From the NCBI RefSeq assembly GCF_002307355.1, contig NZ_CP017481.1, positions 620,001 to 684,000 on the forward strand: DNA of 64,000 bases, written 5' to 3'. Shown piece by piece: positions 24,322-34,479 of the stretch; within the stretch, counting starts at the first letter, position 1, and every line of letters starts with the position of its first letter. The notes beneath the pieces were generated by a model. The model saw nothing but the letters and a program-made list of their open reading frames with translations. It ran no database searches and was not told the origin of the DNA. A program made the translations under genes and the position numbers. The stretch is from Pectobacterium polaris. Its GTDB lineage: Bacteria; Pseudomonadota; Gammaproteobacteria; Enterobacterales; Enterobacteriaceae.

Positions 24322-25341
24322 TTGAATATGCAAAATGCATCTTCCCCTCAAAATGAGGGATGGCAAAAGAAACTAGGTCGTCTTTGTCTGACACTCCTTA
24401 AGCTCTGGGGCTTAGGCTGCATCTGGCTGATAACCAGTGCACTCATTATTGAGGTTCTGCTAAAAAAACTATATCCCGACCTCATGGCAAGCGAAGAAGT
24501 GTATAACAGCGCCGTCATCGTAACCTGTTTCAGCTTAATTCTGCTGTGGTACGCCTTTACCCGGTCTCAGGTTGATATGATTTGGCCACTTGTGGCTGGC
24601 GTGATTTGGTTCATTGCGCATGATGCCCTATTCGTTCTGGGGTGGATTGCAGTAGCGTGGTGGATAATCAAAGCATGCTCCGAGATTTCTCATCCTCGTC
24701 TCGGCACAATTATCCAGTTTCTTTTAGTTTTCATCATCATAATGGGCTACACCGACTCACATAAGTTTGGTGAACACCCTTTCTATAATACGGCCTTCGC
24801 CACGTGCATTGTGCTAGGTGCAATGTGGCATTACCAAGGGAAAACGGCTTTCAAAACAAGGAAAAATCAACCAAAGGGACAGGTTGCTGTACTCACACCA
24901 AGATCGCCACAGCCTTCCCCTTCCGTCATCACACCGTCCGTTCAGGAAGTGGTTACGTTTGAAAGCCGTATTGCCCGGTTGCAAAACTTACAGAAGCTCC
25001 CCACCGAGCTTCTCGACGAGCTGAAAATTATCGTTGAGTATGCACAGCTTATTGTCACCTGTATGAAAGAAGATCCCAAGGATGTGGAGCCGGGTACGGC
25101 GTTTCTTAATCGTTATCTTCCTGCCGTAGAGAAAATGGCTGGTGAGTTTGCCAGGCTCTCCACCCAATTGGAAAAACACGGCAAATCAGATGATTTTCTG
25201 CTGAAGAATGTTACTGCCCTGAAAGCACTCGGTTCCGCCTTTCAACAGCAACACGCACGGCTGCTGGAGAACGATACGTTGGATTTCGACACTGAACTCA
25301 ATCTGGTTAATAACCTATTAAAAACAGACGGCTACAAGTAA
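24322..25341 (+). CDS. Membrane protein with XpaC-like C-terminal domain
   Basis: The protein is 339 aa from the TTG at 24322, or 337 aa from the ATG at 24328; neither has a strong Shine-Dalgarno. Several membrane segments lie in residues 22-180 (for example CIWLITSALIIEVLL and IIQFLLVFIIIMGYT). A charged, helical cytoplasmic domain from about 215 resembles the XpaC family (named after hydrolysis of bromo-chloro-indolyl phosphate). Function is unknown. It lies 28 bp downstream of the TelA-family gene and is probably a partner of it. Confidence 0.68.
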   Translation: MNMQNASSPQNEGWQKKLGRLCLTLLKLWGLGCIWLITSALIIEVLLKKLYPDLMASEEVYNSAVIVTCFSLILLWYAFTRSQVDMIWPLVAGVIWFIAHDALFVLGWIAVAWWIIKACSEISHPRLGTIIQFLLVFIIIMGYTDSHKFGEHPFYNTAFATCIVLGAMWHYQGKTAFKTRKNQPKGQVAVLTPRSPQPSPSVITPSVQEVVTFESRIARLQNLQKLPTELLDELKIIVEYAQLIVTCMKEDPKDVEPGTAFLNRYLPAVEKMAGEFARLSTQLEKHGKSDDFLLKNVTALKALGSAFQQQHARLLENDTLDFDTELNLVNNLLKTDGYK

Positions 25342-25420
25342 ATCCGCCGATAATACTCTGCTGGAAGAATGGTTCCTAAGTCGCGAGCGAAAAACCGCTC
25401 GCGACGTTATCAACGAAGCC

Positions 25421-26023
25421 TTAATGCCAAATCAACAGCACGCAGGCGGCGGTCAGCAGCCCCATTGACACATTAAAGATAATCCACGCTTTCTTACTGC
25501 GCAGTAGTCGTCCAATCATCGTGCCAAATCCGAGCCAGATGACACCGGACACCAGATTGACGAGCACAATCCCGACGCTTATCGCGATCACAGACTGGTT
25601 ATAGCCTTCCCCCGCCAGACTAAAGCTGGCAACCGCCCCCAGTGCCATGAGCCACGCTTTCGGGTTCAGGAATTGCAGCAACCACCCTTGATAAAGCCGG
25701 ATCGGCTGGGGCGGTGCAACAGACGTTTCCAGTCGTTCATAAGCCGCCGTGGCGATTTTCCACGCTAGCCAGAGCAGATAGGCACTGCCGAGGACTTTCA
25801 GGATAAAATGCAGCGAAGGATAAATCAGAATCAAACCACCGACACCGAATGCCACCAGCAGCAAAATGCTCTGCATGCCCAGCATGATGCCAACCATCAG
25901 CCACAGTGAACGCATGAAGCCAAAATTCGCGCCCGAGGTAGTCAACAGCATATTGTTCGGCCCCGGTGTGATGGCCGCTACCCACAAAAACCCCAACATC
26001 GAAAGAAATAAACTCAGTTCCAT
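25421..26023 (-). CDS. LysE/RhtB-family amino-acid exporter
   Basis: The protein is 200 aa from the ATG at 26023, where the family consensus starts (MELSLFLSMLGFLWVAAITPGPNN). The PGPNN motif in the first helix and six membrane segments are typical. The substrate cannot be read from sequence; relatives export threonine, homoserine, cysteine, arginine or lysine. It points away from yheT across a 106-bp gap and is not part of the E. coli yheS-yheT arrangement. Confidence 0.88.
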   Translation of the reverse strand: MELSLFLSMLGFLWVAAITPGPNNMLLTTSGANFGFMRSLWLMVGIMLGMQSILLLVAFGVGGLILIYPSLHFILKVLGSAYLLWLAWKIATAAYERLETSVAPPQPIRLYQGWLLQFLNPKAWLMALGAVASFSLAGEGYNQSVIAISVGIVLVNLVSGVIWLGFGTMIGRLLRSKKAWIIFNVSMGLLTAACVLLIWH

Positions 26024-26129
26024 TATTTGTGGGCGCTCCTGACCCAAATGTCGTACCAACTGGCAGCATTGAAGCTAACAGTGTGATATTGATCGTACAA
26101 GAGCCGACAACAAGATTTATCTATCCTTT

Positions 26130-27170
26130 ATGTATGACCATTTTCGTCCGCTGAGCGGCGCTCATAATCCGCATCTGCAAACGCTATTACCGCGTCTGAT
26201 CCGCCGTCATGCGCAATTCTCGCCAGTCTGGCAGTCACTGGAATTGCCGGACGGCGATTTCGTCGATCTGGCCTGGAGCGAAGCCCCTGAACAGGCGCGG
26301 CACAAACCGCGCGTGGTACTGTTCCACGGGCTGGAAGGCAGCTTTCATAGCCCGTACGCTCACGGCCTGCTACATGCCTGTAAGCAGCGCGGCTGGCTGG
26401 CCGTCATCATGCATTTCCGCGGATGCAGCGGCAAGCCCAACCGGATGAAGCGCATTTATCACTCCGGCGAAACCAGCGATGCCAGCTATTTCCTGCGCTG
26501 GATGCAGGAAACGCTGGGCGATGCGCCTACCGCAGCCATCGGCGTGTCTCTCGGCGGTAACATGCTGGCCTACCTGCTCGCGCAGCAAGGCGAAGCCTGC
26601 TCCCTGTCCGCGGCTGTCATTGTTTCCGCACCACTGATGCTCGAACCCTGTAGCCGTCGGATGGAACAAGGCTTCTCCCGCGTCTATCAGCACTACCTAC
26701 TACGCCTGTTGAAACAAAACGCCAGTCGCAAGCTGGCGGCTTACCCGGACACGCTGCCGATTCAGTTGCCGCAGTTGAAGCGAATCCGCCAGCTGCGAGA
26801 GTTTGATGACGTCATTACCTCACGTATCCACGGCTTCCGCGATGCGGCCGACTACTATCGACGTTGCAGCGCTCTGCCGCTGTTGCCCCAGATTCGTAAA
26901 CCGCTGCTCATCATCCATGCGAAGGACGATCCTTTCATGACATCAGAGGTGATTCCCGATCTGTCGCAGTTACCGTCTAATATTGAGTATCAGCTAACGG
27001 AACATGGCGGGCATGTCGGCTTCGTCGGCGGAACGTTGCTGAAACCGGAAATGTGGCTGGAACAGCGCATTCCCAACTGGCTTAGCCCATTTTTGGACCA
27101 GGCCAGCGACTCTTTTTCTTCAGGAACCGTTTTTACTCAGGAACCCTTTGAATCAGGAAACATAGCGTGA
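26130..27170 (+). CDS. yheT: Alpha/beta hydrolase YheT
   Basis: The protein is 346 aa (E. coli 340). It belongs to the YheT/ABHD1-3 branch. [17 protein letters not shown] (oxyanion side) is near 64-80, the nucleophile elbow [14 protein letters not shown] has Ser at about 142, and [10 protein letters not shown] carries the catalytic His near 298. The substrate is unknown; eukaryotic relatives are lipid esterases. The stop overlaps the GTG start of yheU. Confidence 0.94.
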   Translation: MYDHFRPLSGAHNPHLQTLLPRLIRRHAQFSPVWQSLELPDGDFVDLAWSEAPEQARHKPRVVLFHGLEGSFHSPYAHGLLHACKQRGWLAVIMHFRGCSGKPNRMKRIYHSGETSDASYFLRWMQETLGDAPTAAIGVSLGGNMLAYLLAQQGEACSLSAAVIVSAPLMLEPCSRRMEQGFSRVYQHYLLRLLKQNASRKLAAYPDTLPIQLPQLKRIRQLREFDDVITSRIHGFRDAADYYRRCSALPLLPQIRKPLLIIHAKDDPFMTSEVIPDLSQLPSNIEYQLTEHGGHVGFVGGTLLKPEMWLEQRIPNWLSPFLDQASDSFSSGTVFTQEPFESGNIA

Positions 27171-27403
27171 TTATTCCCTGGCAACAGCTCGATCCAGAAA
27201 CGCTGGATAACATCATCGAATCTTTCGTCCTGCGGGAAGGCACCGATTATGGCGAACAGGAGCGTTCGTTGGCGCAGAAAGTGGAAGATATCCGCGGCCA
27301 ACTCCAATCTGGCGAGGTGGTGTTGGTGTGGTCTGAGTTACATGAAACCCTCAATATCATGCCGCGCAATCAGCTCAATTCCGGAGGACATGCCCCTTAT
27401 TGA
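27167..27403 (+). CDS. yheU: YheU-family protein
   Basis: The protein is 78 aa (E. coli 72), started by a GTG that overlaps the yheT stop (GTGA). It begins [29 protein letters not shown], the hallmark of the UPF0270 family. It is acidic with no known function. It is translationally coupled to yheT and followed by prkB, as in E. coli. Confidence 0.93.
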   Translation: MIIPWQQLDPETLDNIIESFVLREGTDYGEQERSLAQKVEDIRGQLQSGEVVLVWSELHETLNIMPRNQLNSGGHAPY

Positions 27404-27527
27404 GCACGCCGAAAGTCGTGAAAGAACGCGCCAAACATGCTAACAATGATGATAATTACGTCTTTTTTGAGGATGCGCGCAGGCCTTCTGGCTATGCGGG
27501 CATCGCGATCACGGAGTCACGCACCTT

Positions 27528-28397
27528 ATGTCACATCAGCATCCGATTATTGCGGTTACCGGCTCCAGCGGAGCGGGAACCACGACAACCAGTCTGGCCT
27601 TCCGTAAGATTTTCCAGCAGTTTGATCTGCGCGCGGCCCAGTTGGAAGGCGATAGCTTTCACCGCTATACCCGCCCGGAAATGGATATGGCGATACGTAA
27701 AGCGCGTGATTCAGGACGCCACATCAGCTACTTCGGCCCGGAAGCGAATGACTTCAGCCTGCTGGAACAGTCGTTTATCGAATATGGCCTGCACGGGCGT
27801 GGCCAGACGCGTAAATACCTTCATACCTACGATGAAGCCATTCCCTATAATCAGGTTCCTGGGACATTCACGCCGTGGGAGCCGATGCCGGAACCCACCG
27901 ATATCCTGTTCTATGAAGGATTGCACGGCGGCGTGGTCACCGAGCAAAATGACGTGGCACAGCATGTCGATTTACTCGTCGGCGTGGTGCCGATCGTCAA
28001 CCTGGAATGGATTCAAAAGCTGATTCGTGACGTTAATGAGCGCGGCCATTCGCGTGAAGCGGTGATGGATTCCGTCGTCCGCTCAATGGAAGACTACATC
28101 ACCTATATCACGCCACAGTTCTCTCGCACACACATCAACTTCCAGCGCGTGCCTACCGTGGACACCTCCAACCCGTTCGCCGCCAAATCGATTCCCTCAT
28201 TGGACGAAAGCTTCGTCGTGATTCATTTTCAGGGGTTGGATAATATTGATTACCCCTATCTGCTCGCTATGTTGCAGGGGTCGTTTATCTCCCACATCAA
28301 TACGCTGGTCGTTCCCGGTGGGAAGATGGGATTGGCGATGGAATTAATCATGGCACCGCTGGTGCAGCGGTTAATTGAAGGGAAAACGATCGAATAA
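27528..28397 (+). CDS. prkB: Phosphoribulokinase-like protein PrkB
   Basis: The protein is 289 aa, the E. coli PrkB length. It has a P-loop near residues 12-20 (GSSGAGTTT) and the PRK/URK-family motifs RPEMDMAIRK and LFYEGLHGG. The family resembles proteobacterial phosphoribulokinases, but these bacteria have no Rubisco and the true substrate is unknown. It starts 124 bp after yheU. Confidence 0.93.
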   Translation: MSHQHPIIAVTGSSGAGTTTTSLAFRKIFQQFDLRAAQLEGDSFHRYTRPEMDMAIRKARDSGRHISYFGPEANDFSLLEQSFIEYGLHGRGQTRKYLHTYDEAIPYNQVPGTFTPWEPMPEPTDILFYEGLHGGVVTEQNDVAQHVDLLVGVVPIVNLEWIQKLIRDVNERGHSREAVMDSVVRSMEDYITYITPQFSRTHINFQRVPTVDTSNPFAAKSIPSLDESFVVIHFQGLDNIDYPYLLAMLQGSFISHINTLVVPGGKMGLAMELIMAPLVQRLIEGKTIE

Positions 28398-28419
28398 GCA
28401 TCGAGATACACGGGGCGAC

Positions 28420-28458
28420 CACAGGGGTGAGGCCTCCCTACGGGAACCTCCCCCTGTG
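28420..28458. terminator. Hairpin between prkB and yhfA
   Basis: CACAGGGG-T-GAGG (28420-28432) pairs with CCTC-CCCCTGTG (28447-28458) with one bulge. It sits between converging prkB and yhfA, 22 bp past prkB, followed by TTTCCCC on the plus strand. It is likely the shared 3' end. Confidence 0.6.
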
Positions 28459-28510
28459 TTTCCCCTAATAACAGGCTTAAGTGACCAGAATTAGTGCCCA
28501 GAGACAGGGG

Positions 28511-28918
28511 TTATGCCAGCACCCTAATTTCGTGGCTGTGCGTCACCTCAACGGCTTTGCCCAGCATCAGTGCTACTGAGCAGTATTTCTCCGCCGACAG
28601 TGCGACGGCTCGCTCGACAACTTTGTCGGTCAATCCTTTTCCCGTCACGATAAAATGCAGATTGATGTGGGTGAATAAACGCGGCGCTTCTGACCGACGT
28701 TCTGACGTTAATTTCACTTCACAGTCCGCTACATCGTTGCGGCCTTTTTGCAGAATCGACACCACATCAATCGCACTGCATCCCCCTACGGACATCAACA
28801 CCATTTCCATCGGACTCGGCGCTTTATCACCGGAATTGCCGTCCATCAATATCTGATGTCCTGATGCGGATTCGCCCAAAAACGTTAAGCCTTCAACCCA
28901 TTTTACCCGTGCCTGCAT
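28511..28918 (-). CDS. yhfA: OsmC-family protein YhfA
   Basis: The protein is 135 aa (E. coli 134). OsmC/Ohr-fold redox protein: the two cysteines lie in SVGGCSAIDVVSIL (Cys48) and SAEKYCSVALMLG (Cys112), the usual peroxidatic pair positions. OsmC-family members reduce organic hydroperoxides; YhfA itself is uncharacterised. It is divergent from crp across 375 bp, as in E. coli. Confidence 0.94.
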   Translation of the reverse strand: MQARVKWVEGLTFLGESASGHQILMDGNSGDKAPSPMEMVLMSVGGCSAIDVVSILQKGRNDVADCEVKLTSERRSEAPRLFTHINLHFIVTGKGLTDKVVERAVALSAEKYCSVALMLGKAVEVTHSHEIRVLA

Positions 28919-29293
28919 GATGCCTCTCCACTAAAAATTTTTTGAAAATTTATACCGTTACTGTACAAAAACCAGCGTTAATCAGCGCTTTGTCATGCTG
29001 AAGCGAGACAACACAAGACACGTCCTTAAAGCTGTGTTAAAACGAAAATAGAATAGACCTTTTCTGGACAAACCCAGAAACGAAGAAGATGATGACCTGG
29101 CCAGACATACCCCAGCCACGTTTACGGTGCGGCAAGGCAGCAACCGGAAAATAAAGGGTACAGAGGTTTCAGTATATTCCCTGACGTCATTCTGCCTAGA
29201 CTGAATTTTATTTTTTTAGCAGTTAAACACGCCGTACAGGGAACTCTGACCCCTGTAATTTGCGCAGTGAATTACAACAGAGGATGATAGCGA
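28919..29293. other. yhfA-crp divergent regulatory region
   Basis: No gene is seen in 375 bp. In E. coli the crp region holds CRP autoregulation sites and a divergent RNA. Here I found no TGTGA-N6-TCACA site with fewer than three mismatches and no strong sigma-70 promoter by eye. The crp ribosome-binding site (AGAGGATGATAGCG) is at 29280-29293. Confidence 0.6.
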
Positions 29294-29926
29294 ATGGTTC
29301 TCGGCAAACCGCAAACAGATCCAACTCTCGAATGGTTCCTTTCCCATTGTCATATCCACAAGTATCCATCGAAGAGCACGCTGATTCACCAAGGTGAAAA
29401 AGCAGAAACGCTTTACTACATCGTGAAAGGCTCTGTCGCAGTGCTAATCAAAGATGAAGAAGGCAAGGAAATGATTCTCTCCTACCTCAATCAGGGCGAT
29501 TTTATCGGCGAGCTCGGCCTGTTTGAAGAAGGTCAGGAACGCAGCGCCTGGGTTCGGGCAAAAACCGCCTGTGAAGTGGCTGAAATTTCCTATAAAAAAT
29601 TCCGCCAGCTCATCCAGGTTAACCCGGATATCCTCATGCGTCTGTCTGCGCAAATGGCAAGCAGACTTCAGGTTACCTCTGAAAAAGTCGGCAACCTCGC
29701 CTTCCTTGATGTAACCGGCCGTATTGCCCAAACCCTACTCAACCTGGCCAAACAACCTGATGCCATGACGCATCCAGATGGCATGCAAATAAAAATTACC
29801 CGTCAGGAAATTGGGCAAATCGTTGGCTGCTCGCGTGAAACCGTGGGCCGCATTCTGAAAATGTTAGAAGACCAGAACCTGATCTCTGCACACGGTAAAA
29901 CGATTGTCGTTTACGGCACTCGCTAA
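29294..29926 (+). CDS. crp: cAMP receptor protein CRP
   Basis: The protein is 210 aa, identical in length to E. coli CRP. The cyclic-nucleotide domain (about 1-135) has the [18 protein letters not shown] phosphate-binding cassette, with Arg83 and Ser84 in QERSA. The C-terminal HTH (about 169-190) has [17 protein letters not shown], including Arg181 and Glu182 that read the TGTGA core. It is the global regulator of carbon use, and in soft-rot bacteria an activator of pectate lyase genes. CRP-like sites are seen in this window upstream of the pel and dehydratase operons. Confidence 0.98.
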   Translation: MVLGKPQTDPTLEWFLSHCHIHKYPSKSTLIHQGEKAETLYYIVKGSVAVLIKDEEGKEMILSYLNQGDFIGELGLFEEGQERSAWVRAKTACEVAEISYKKFRQLIQVNPDILMRLSAQMASRLQVTSEKVGNLAFLDVTGRIAQTLLNLAKQPDAMTHPDGMQIKITRQEIGQIVGCSRETVGRILKMLEDQNLISAHGKTIVVYGTR

Positions 29927-29951
29927 ACCCCTGTCGCGGTACCCTACCAAT

Positions 29952-29986
29952 AAAAAAGCGTGAAGCCTCGGCCTCACGCTTTTTTT
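29952..29986 (+). terminator. crp terminator
   Basis: AAAAAAGCGTGA (29952-29963) pairs with TCACGCTTTTTT (29974-29985) and ends in a T run, 25 bp after the crp stop. A further GCC/GGC pair extends the stem inside. This is a strong rho-independent terminator, symmetric enough to act both ways. Confidence 0.93.
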
Positions 29987-30035
29987 ATGGCGAGCTTCCT
30001 GCTCGCCCCCTACGGGCCGCCGCAAAGCGACGTTG

Positions 30036-30056
30036 AAAAACGTTCCCTACGTTTTT
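30036..30056. terminator. Second hairpin between crp and argD
   Basis: AAAAACGT (30036-30043) and ACGTTTTT (30049-30056) form an 8-bp stem with loop TCCCT, 27 bp past the argD stop. A nearby GGCGAGC-TTCCT-GCTCGCC hairpin (29989-30007) precedes it. Either may end argD transcription on the minus strand. Confidence 0.6.
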
Positions 30057-30082
30057 TTATGGCTGATCTTTTGAGAGCATAG

Positions 30083-31354
<1,272 letters not shown>

Positions 31355-31428
31355 TCAATAAATATGCATAAAAAATCAATTGCAGGCAATATTAAATCGG
31401 CTACTGAGGAGAATAACTTTCTATATAG

Positions 31429-32004
31429 TTAAATTTTAAGGAAATTATCCAAAAGCTGATGCCCTTGCTGGCTAAGAATACTCTCTGGGTGAAACTGTAC
31501 CCCTTCCAGCGGCAGTGAGCGATGGCGGATCCCCATAATCTCGTCACGCTTTCCTTCATACTCGCTCCAGGCCGTGACTTCAAAGCAATCGGGTAGCGAG
31601 GCGGAATCAATAATGAGTGAATGATAACGGGTGACCGTCAAAGGCTGAGCCAACCCGGTGAAAACCCCCGTATCGCTATGCGCAATCGCTGAGGTTTTCC
31701 CGTGCATGACCTGTCGTGCACGCACCACGCGCGCGCCGAACGCCTGCCCCATCGCCTGATGACCAAGACACACGCCCAGAATAGGCAATTTATCGGCAAA
31801 GTGACGAATGGCAGCCAGTGAAATCCCCGCCTCGTCCGGCGTACAAGGGCCCGGTGAAATGACCAATCGCTTAGGCGCAAGCTGTTCAATCTCACGCAGC
31901 GTCAGTTCATCATTACGCTTCACCACAACCTGTGCACCGAGCTCACAAAAGTATTGGTAAAGGTTGTAGGTAAAGGAGTCGTAGTTATCGATAATTAGCA
32001 GCAT
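31429..32004 (-). CDS. pabA: Aminodeoxychorismate synthase glutaminase subunit PabA
   Basis: The protein is 191 aa from the ATG at 32004 (E. coli 187). It is a class-I glutamine amidotransferase with catalytic Cys79 in GVCLGHQ and the His/Glu pair in QFHPES. It supplies ammonia to PabB for folate synthesis. The open frame extends upstream to 32151, and an ATG at 32010 is also possible; none has a clear Shine-Dalgarno, so the start follows the family. In E. coli fic and yhfG lie just upstream of pabA; they are missing here and the pel cluster occupies the place. Confidence 0.94.
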   Translation of the reverse strand: MLLIIDNYDSFTYNLYQYFCELGAQVVVKRNDELTLREIEQLAPKRLVISPGPCTPDEAGISLAAIRHFADKLPILGVCLGHQAMGQAFGARVVRARQVMHGKTSAIAHSDTGVFTGLAQPLTVTRYHSLIIDSASLPDCFEVTAWSEYEGKRDEIMGIRHRSLPLEGVQFHPESILSQQGHQLLDNFLKI

Positions 32005-32330
32005 AGTCATTGCACTGTTAGTCGGAAAAGCCGTACTAACATACATGAAATCCGCGTCAGGTACCCACCCCTCGTTACCATCAAAGACAAAGGGGTCGCT
32101 CTCATCGTTTAAGAAATTAGCATGATAATAATTATATCGATCACAAATCATTTATTTCATCAGTAAACATCTTTATTAATAGGCCTTATTTATTATCCCT
32201 ATTCACAGAAAACGATTACCTTGAAATTATTTTTAACAAAAAATAATAATAAACAAAAATCGCCTATGAATTAATTCATATTTTTAAAAAAAGACAGAAG
32301 AGCTAAGAAGGTTAGCTTTAAAGTGATATT

Positions 32331-32346
32331 TTTGATGACGATCACA
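32331..32346. promoter_or_regulatory. CRP-like site upstream of pel1
   Basis: TTTGATGACGATCACA matches TGTGA-N6-TCACA at 9 of 10 core bases. It lies about 250 bp upstream of the KdgR-like box, so it may serve a distal pel promoter or pabA. By-eye match. Confidence 0.4.
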
Positions 32347-32587
32347 ATTGCTAATACAGCGAATAAACCACGCATGTAAAATGGATAAAAAATAAAGAAT
32401 CCAGATTGAAACAATAAATATTAAAAAACATAATATGTTGATTTTAAATGATTTAAGTGGAAATTGGTTTCTATTTAAAAGTAATAGACACAAATCCTCT
32501 CAGCTGTCCTCTGTTATTTAATTAATATATTTAACGCCCCATCTTGTATTGTTTATTTTTTCTGTTAACACTTAGCTCGGCTTTATA

Positions 32588-32606
32588 GACAAACCTTAAT
32601 TTCATT
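32588..32606 (+). promoter_or_regulatory. KdgR-like operator upstream of pel1
   Basis: GACAAACCTTAATTTCATT resembles the KdgR box (AAA-N6-TTTCATT core). The same position upstream of all three pel genes carries a version of it. KdgR represses pectinolysis genes until 2-keto-3-deoxygluconate appears. Confidence 0.5.
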
Positions 32607-32686
32607 TTTGTTGAAACAGCCTTTTTATTACACAGGGTGTGTAGTGGTAAATACCCAAAAAAATTCTATGTCAAGGAGAGTACATA

Positions 32687-33811
32687 ATGAAATACCTACT
32701 GCCTTCTGCAGCCGCTGGGCTGTTGCTGATCGCTGCCCAACCGACAATGGCGGCAAATACGGGAGGTTATGCCACCACTGACGGCGGCGACGTTTCCGGC
32801 GCTGTGAAAAAAACCGCACGCTCTCTGCAAGAGATCGTCGATATCATTGAGGCCGCGAAAAAGGACTCAAGCGGTAAAGCGGTCAAAGGTGGCGCCTACC
32901 CGCTCGTCATTACCTATAACGGTAATGAAGATGCGCTAATCAAAGCTGCTGAAGCTAACATCTGCGGCCAATGGAGCAAAGATCCGCGCGGTGTAGAAAT
33001 CAAAGAGTTCACCAAAGGGATCACCATCCTCGGTACCAACGGTTCTTCCGCTAACTTCGGTATCTGGATGGTTAACTCTTCCAACGTTGTCGTACGTAAC
33101 ATGCGTTTCGGCTATATGCCTGGCGGTGCAAAAGATGGTGATGCCATCCGTATCGATAACACACCGAACGTTTGGGTCGATCATAACGAGATCTTCGCCA
33201 AAAACTTCGAATGTGCTGGTACGCCAGACAACGACACCACCTTTGAATCAGCGGTTGATATCAAGAAAGCCTCAACCAACGTCACCGTGTCGTACAACTA
33301 TATCCATGGCGTGAAAAAGGTAGGGTTGAGCGGCTCAAGCAACACGGATACCGGTCGTAACCTGACTTACCATCACAATATTTACAGCGATGTTAACTCA
33401 CGTCTGCCGCTGCAACGTGGTGGCCAAGTGCATGCTTATAACAACTTGTATGACGGTATCAAAGGTTCAGGGTTTAACGTCCGTCAGAAAGGGATCGCAT
33501 TGATCGAAAGTAACTGGTTCGAAAATGCACTCAACCCAGTGACCGCACGTAACGACGATTCCAACTTCGGTACCTGGGAACTCCGTAACAACAACATTAC
33601 CAGCCCATCTGATTTTGCTAAATACAAGATCACCTGGGGTAAACCATCCACCCCGCACATCAATGCGGATGACTGGAAGAGCACCGGTAAATTCCCGGCC
33701 GTTCCGTACAAATACACCCCAGTTTCTGCACAGTGCGTGAAGGATAAACTGGCAAGCTACGCAGGCGTAAGTAAAAACCTGGCAGTACTGACAGAAGCCA
33801 ACTGTAAATAA
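32687..33811 (+). CDS. pelA: Secreted pectate lyase, PL1 family (first of three)
   Basis: The protein is 374 aa with a 22-residue signal peptide ending QPTMA. It is exported by Sec and then out through the type II (Out) system, and cleaves polygalacturonate by beta-elimination. PL1 active-site residues are all present: calcium ligands Asp150, Asp152, Glu187 and Asp191, then Lys211 and Arg239 (catalytic base) in VNSRLPLQRGG; the VWVDHNEIF motif is at 162-170. It is about 80% similar by eye to the two following paralogues. The letter A follows the usual pelA-B-C order and is uncertain. The start has AAGGAGAG. Confidence 0.9.
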   Translation: MKYLLPSAAAGLLLIAAQPTMAANTGGYATTDGGDVSGAVKKTARSLQEIVDIIEAAKKDSSGKAVKGGAYPLVITYNGNEDALIKAAEANICGQWSKDPRGVEIKEFTKGITILGTNGSSANFGIWMVNSSNVVVRNMRFGYMPGGAKDGDAIRIDNTPNVWVDHNEIFAKNFECAGTPDNDTTFESAVDIKKASTNVTVSYNYIHGVKKVGLSGSSNTDTGRNLTYHHNIYSDVNSRLPLQRGGQVHAYNNLYDGIKGSGFNVRQKGIALIESNWFENALNPVTARNDDSNFGTWELRNNNITSPSDFAKYKITWGKPSTPHINADDWKSTGKFPAVPYKYTPVSAQCVKDKLASYAGVSKNLAVLTEANCK

Positions 33812-33821
33812 ACGCGCTAAG

Positions 33822-33882
33822 CCCGACGCATTCATTCTGCGTCGGGTTCTTCCTGAGCGAGTGCTTCAGCCTCGCTCATTTT
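33822..33882 (+). terminator. Tandem terminators after pel1
   Basis: First hairpin: CCCGACGCA (33822-33830) / TGCGTCGGG (33838-33846). Second: GAGCGAG (33855-33861) / CTCGCTC (33871-33877), followed by ATTTTT. Two stem-loops in series insulate the next pel gene. Confidence 0.85.
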
Positions 33883-34376
33883 TAAGAGATCCACACAAGA
33901 TTGTCAGCGTGGCCTTCATGAAAATAGACGTCATGCTAATGATCATTTAGCTAATAAACCGCAATGAATAATGAGGTCTATTTTTTTGCTTATCACATAA
34001 AGAAATGCCATATAGCGACTAATAATAATTATTTTTTAACAAACTAAAATTCACGATAAAATTGATTCATCACGTAAACAATATTGAATATGCCTGTGAT
34101 AGTATATTTTGACTTAAGATGGCTTTCTTACGTTAGCGGCAGCGATTACTACAGGAAAAATAAAAAATTAAAAACCAATCAATAAAGAAACCTGAGTGCA
34201 TTTATTCCCCACCAAAAAAATAACCTTATGATTTTCGGTTACTTTAAAAGAAAATCGTTTCTTATAAAATCCAAATTATCCAATCATCAGTATTACAAAA
34301 TGTTTCATCCCTGATACATTTAACATTTCACCCTTGAACTGAACTTATTTTTTGACCACACTCCCCTTGGTTTTTC

Positions 34377-34395
34377 ACCAAAATTGACATTCATT
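34377..34395 (+). promoter_or_regulatory. KdgR-like operator upstream of pel2
   Basis: ACCAAAATTGACATTCATT is the weakest of the three pel KdgR-like boxes (CAAA-N6-ATTCATT). A TTGACA overlaps it at 34384-34389 and could be a -35. Position and flanking TTTTTGTTGAAA agree with pel1 and pel3. Confidence 0.42.
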
Positions 34396-34479
34396 TTTGT
34401 TGAAAAATGTGTACCTGTTACATCGGGCATAGGGATCGATAAATGCCCATGAAAATTCTATTCCAAGGAGACAGTCATA

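Larger units (their letters stand above)
32005..32686. other. AT-rich region between pabA and the first pel gene
   Basis: About 680 bp, very AT-rich from 32150 onwards. I see no convincing gene; a 69-codon hydrophobic frame at 32284-32493 (minus) has no family resemblance. It holds a CRP-like site at 32331-32346 (TTTGA-TGACGA-TCACA, 9 of 10 core positions) and a KdgR-like box at 32588-32606. Such AT-rich pel promoters are known H-NS- and PecS-type targets in soft-rot bacteria. Confidence 0.7.
33812..34479. other. AT-rich regulatory region between the first and second pel genes
   Basis: About 670 bp with no gene seen. It starts with the tandem terminators of pel1; the remainder is AT-rich and ends with a KdgR-like box and a conserved leader (ATAAATGCCCA, then AAAATTCTAT and CCAAGGAGA) shared with the other pel genes. 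Confidence 0.75.

Noticed and set aside
32284..32493. 69-codon hydrophobic frame on the minus strand between pabA and pel1
   Set aside because: Its hydrophobic composition follows from the AT-rich DNA, no good ribosome-binding site was seen, and it resembles no family I know.
32600..32617. TTTCA-N7-TGAAA palindrome conserved upstream of the pel genes, taken at first as the KdgR operator
   Set aside because: The KdgR arms face the other way (GAAA-N6-TTTC). Shifting the frame gives the AAA-N6-TTTCATT box reported above, which fits better.
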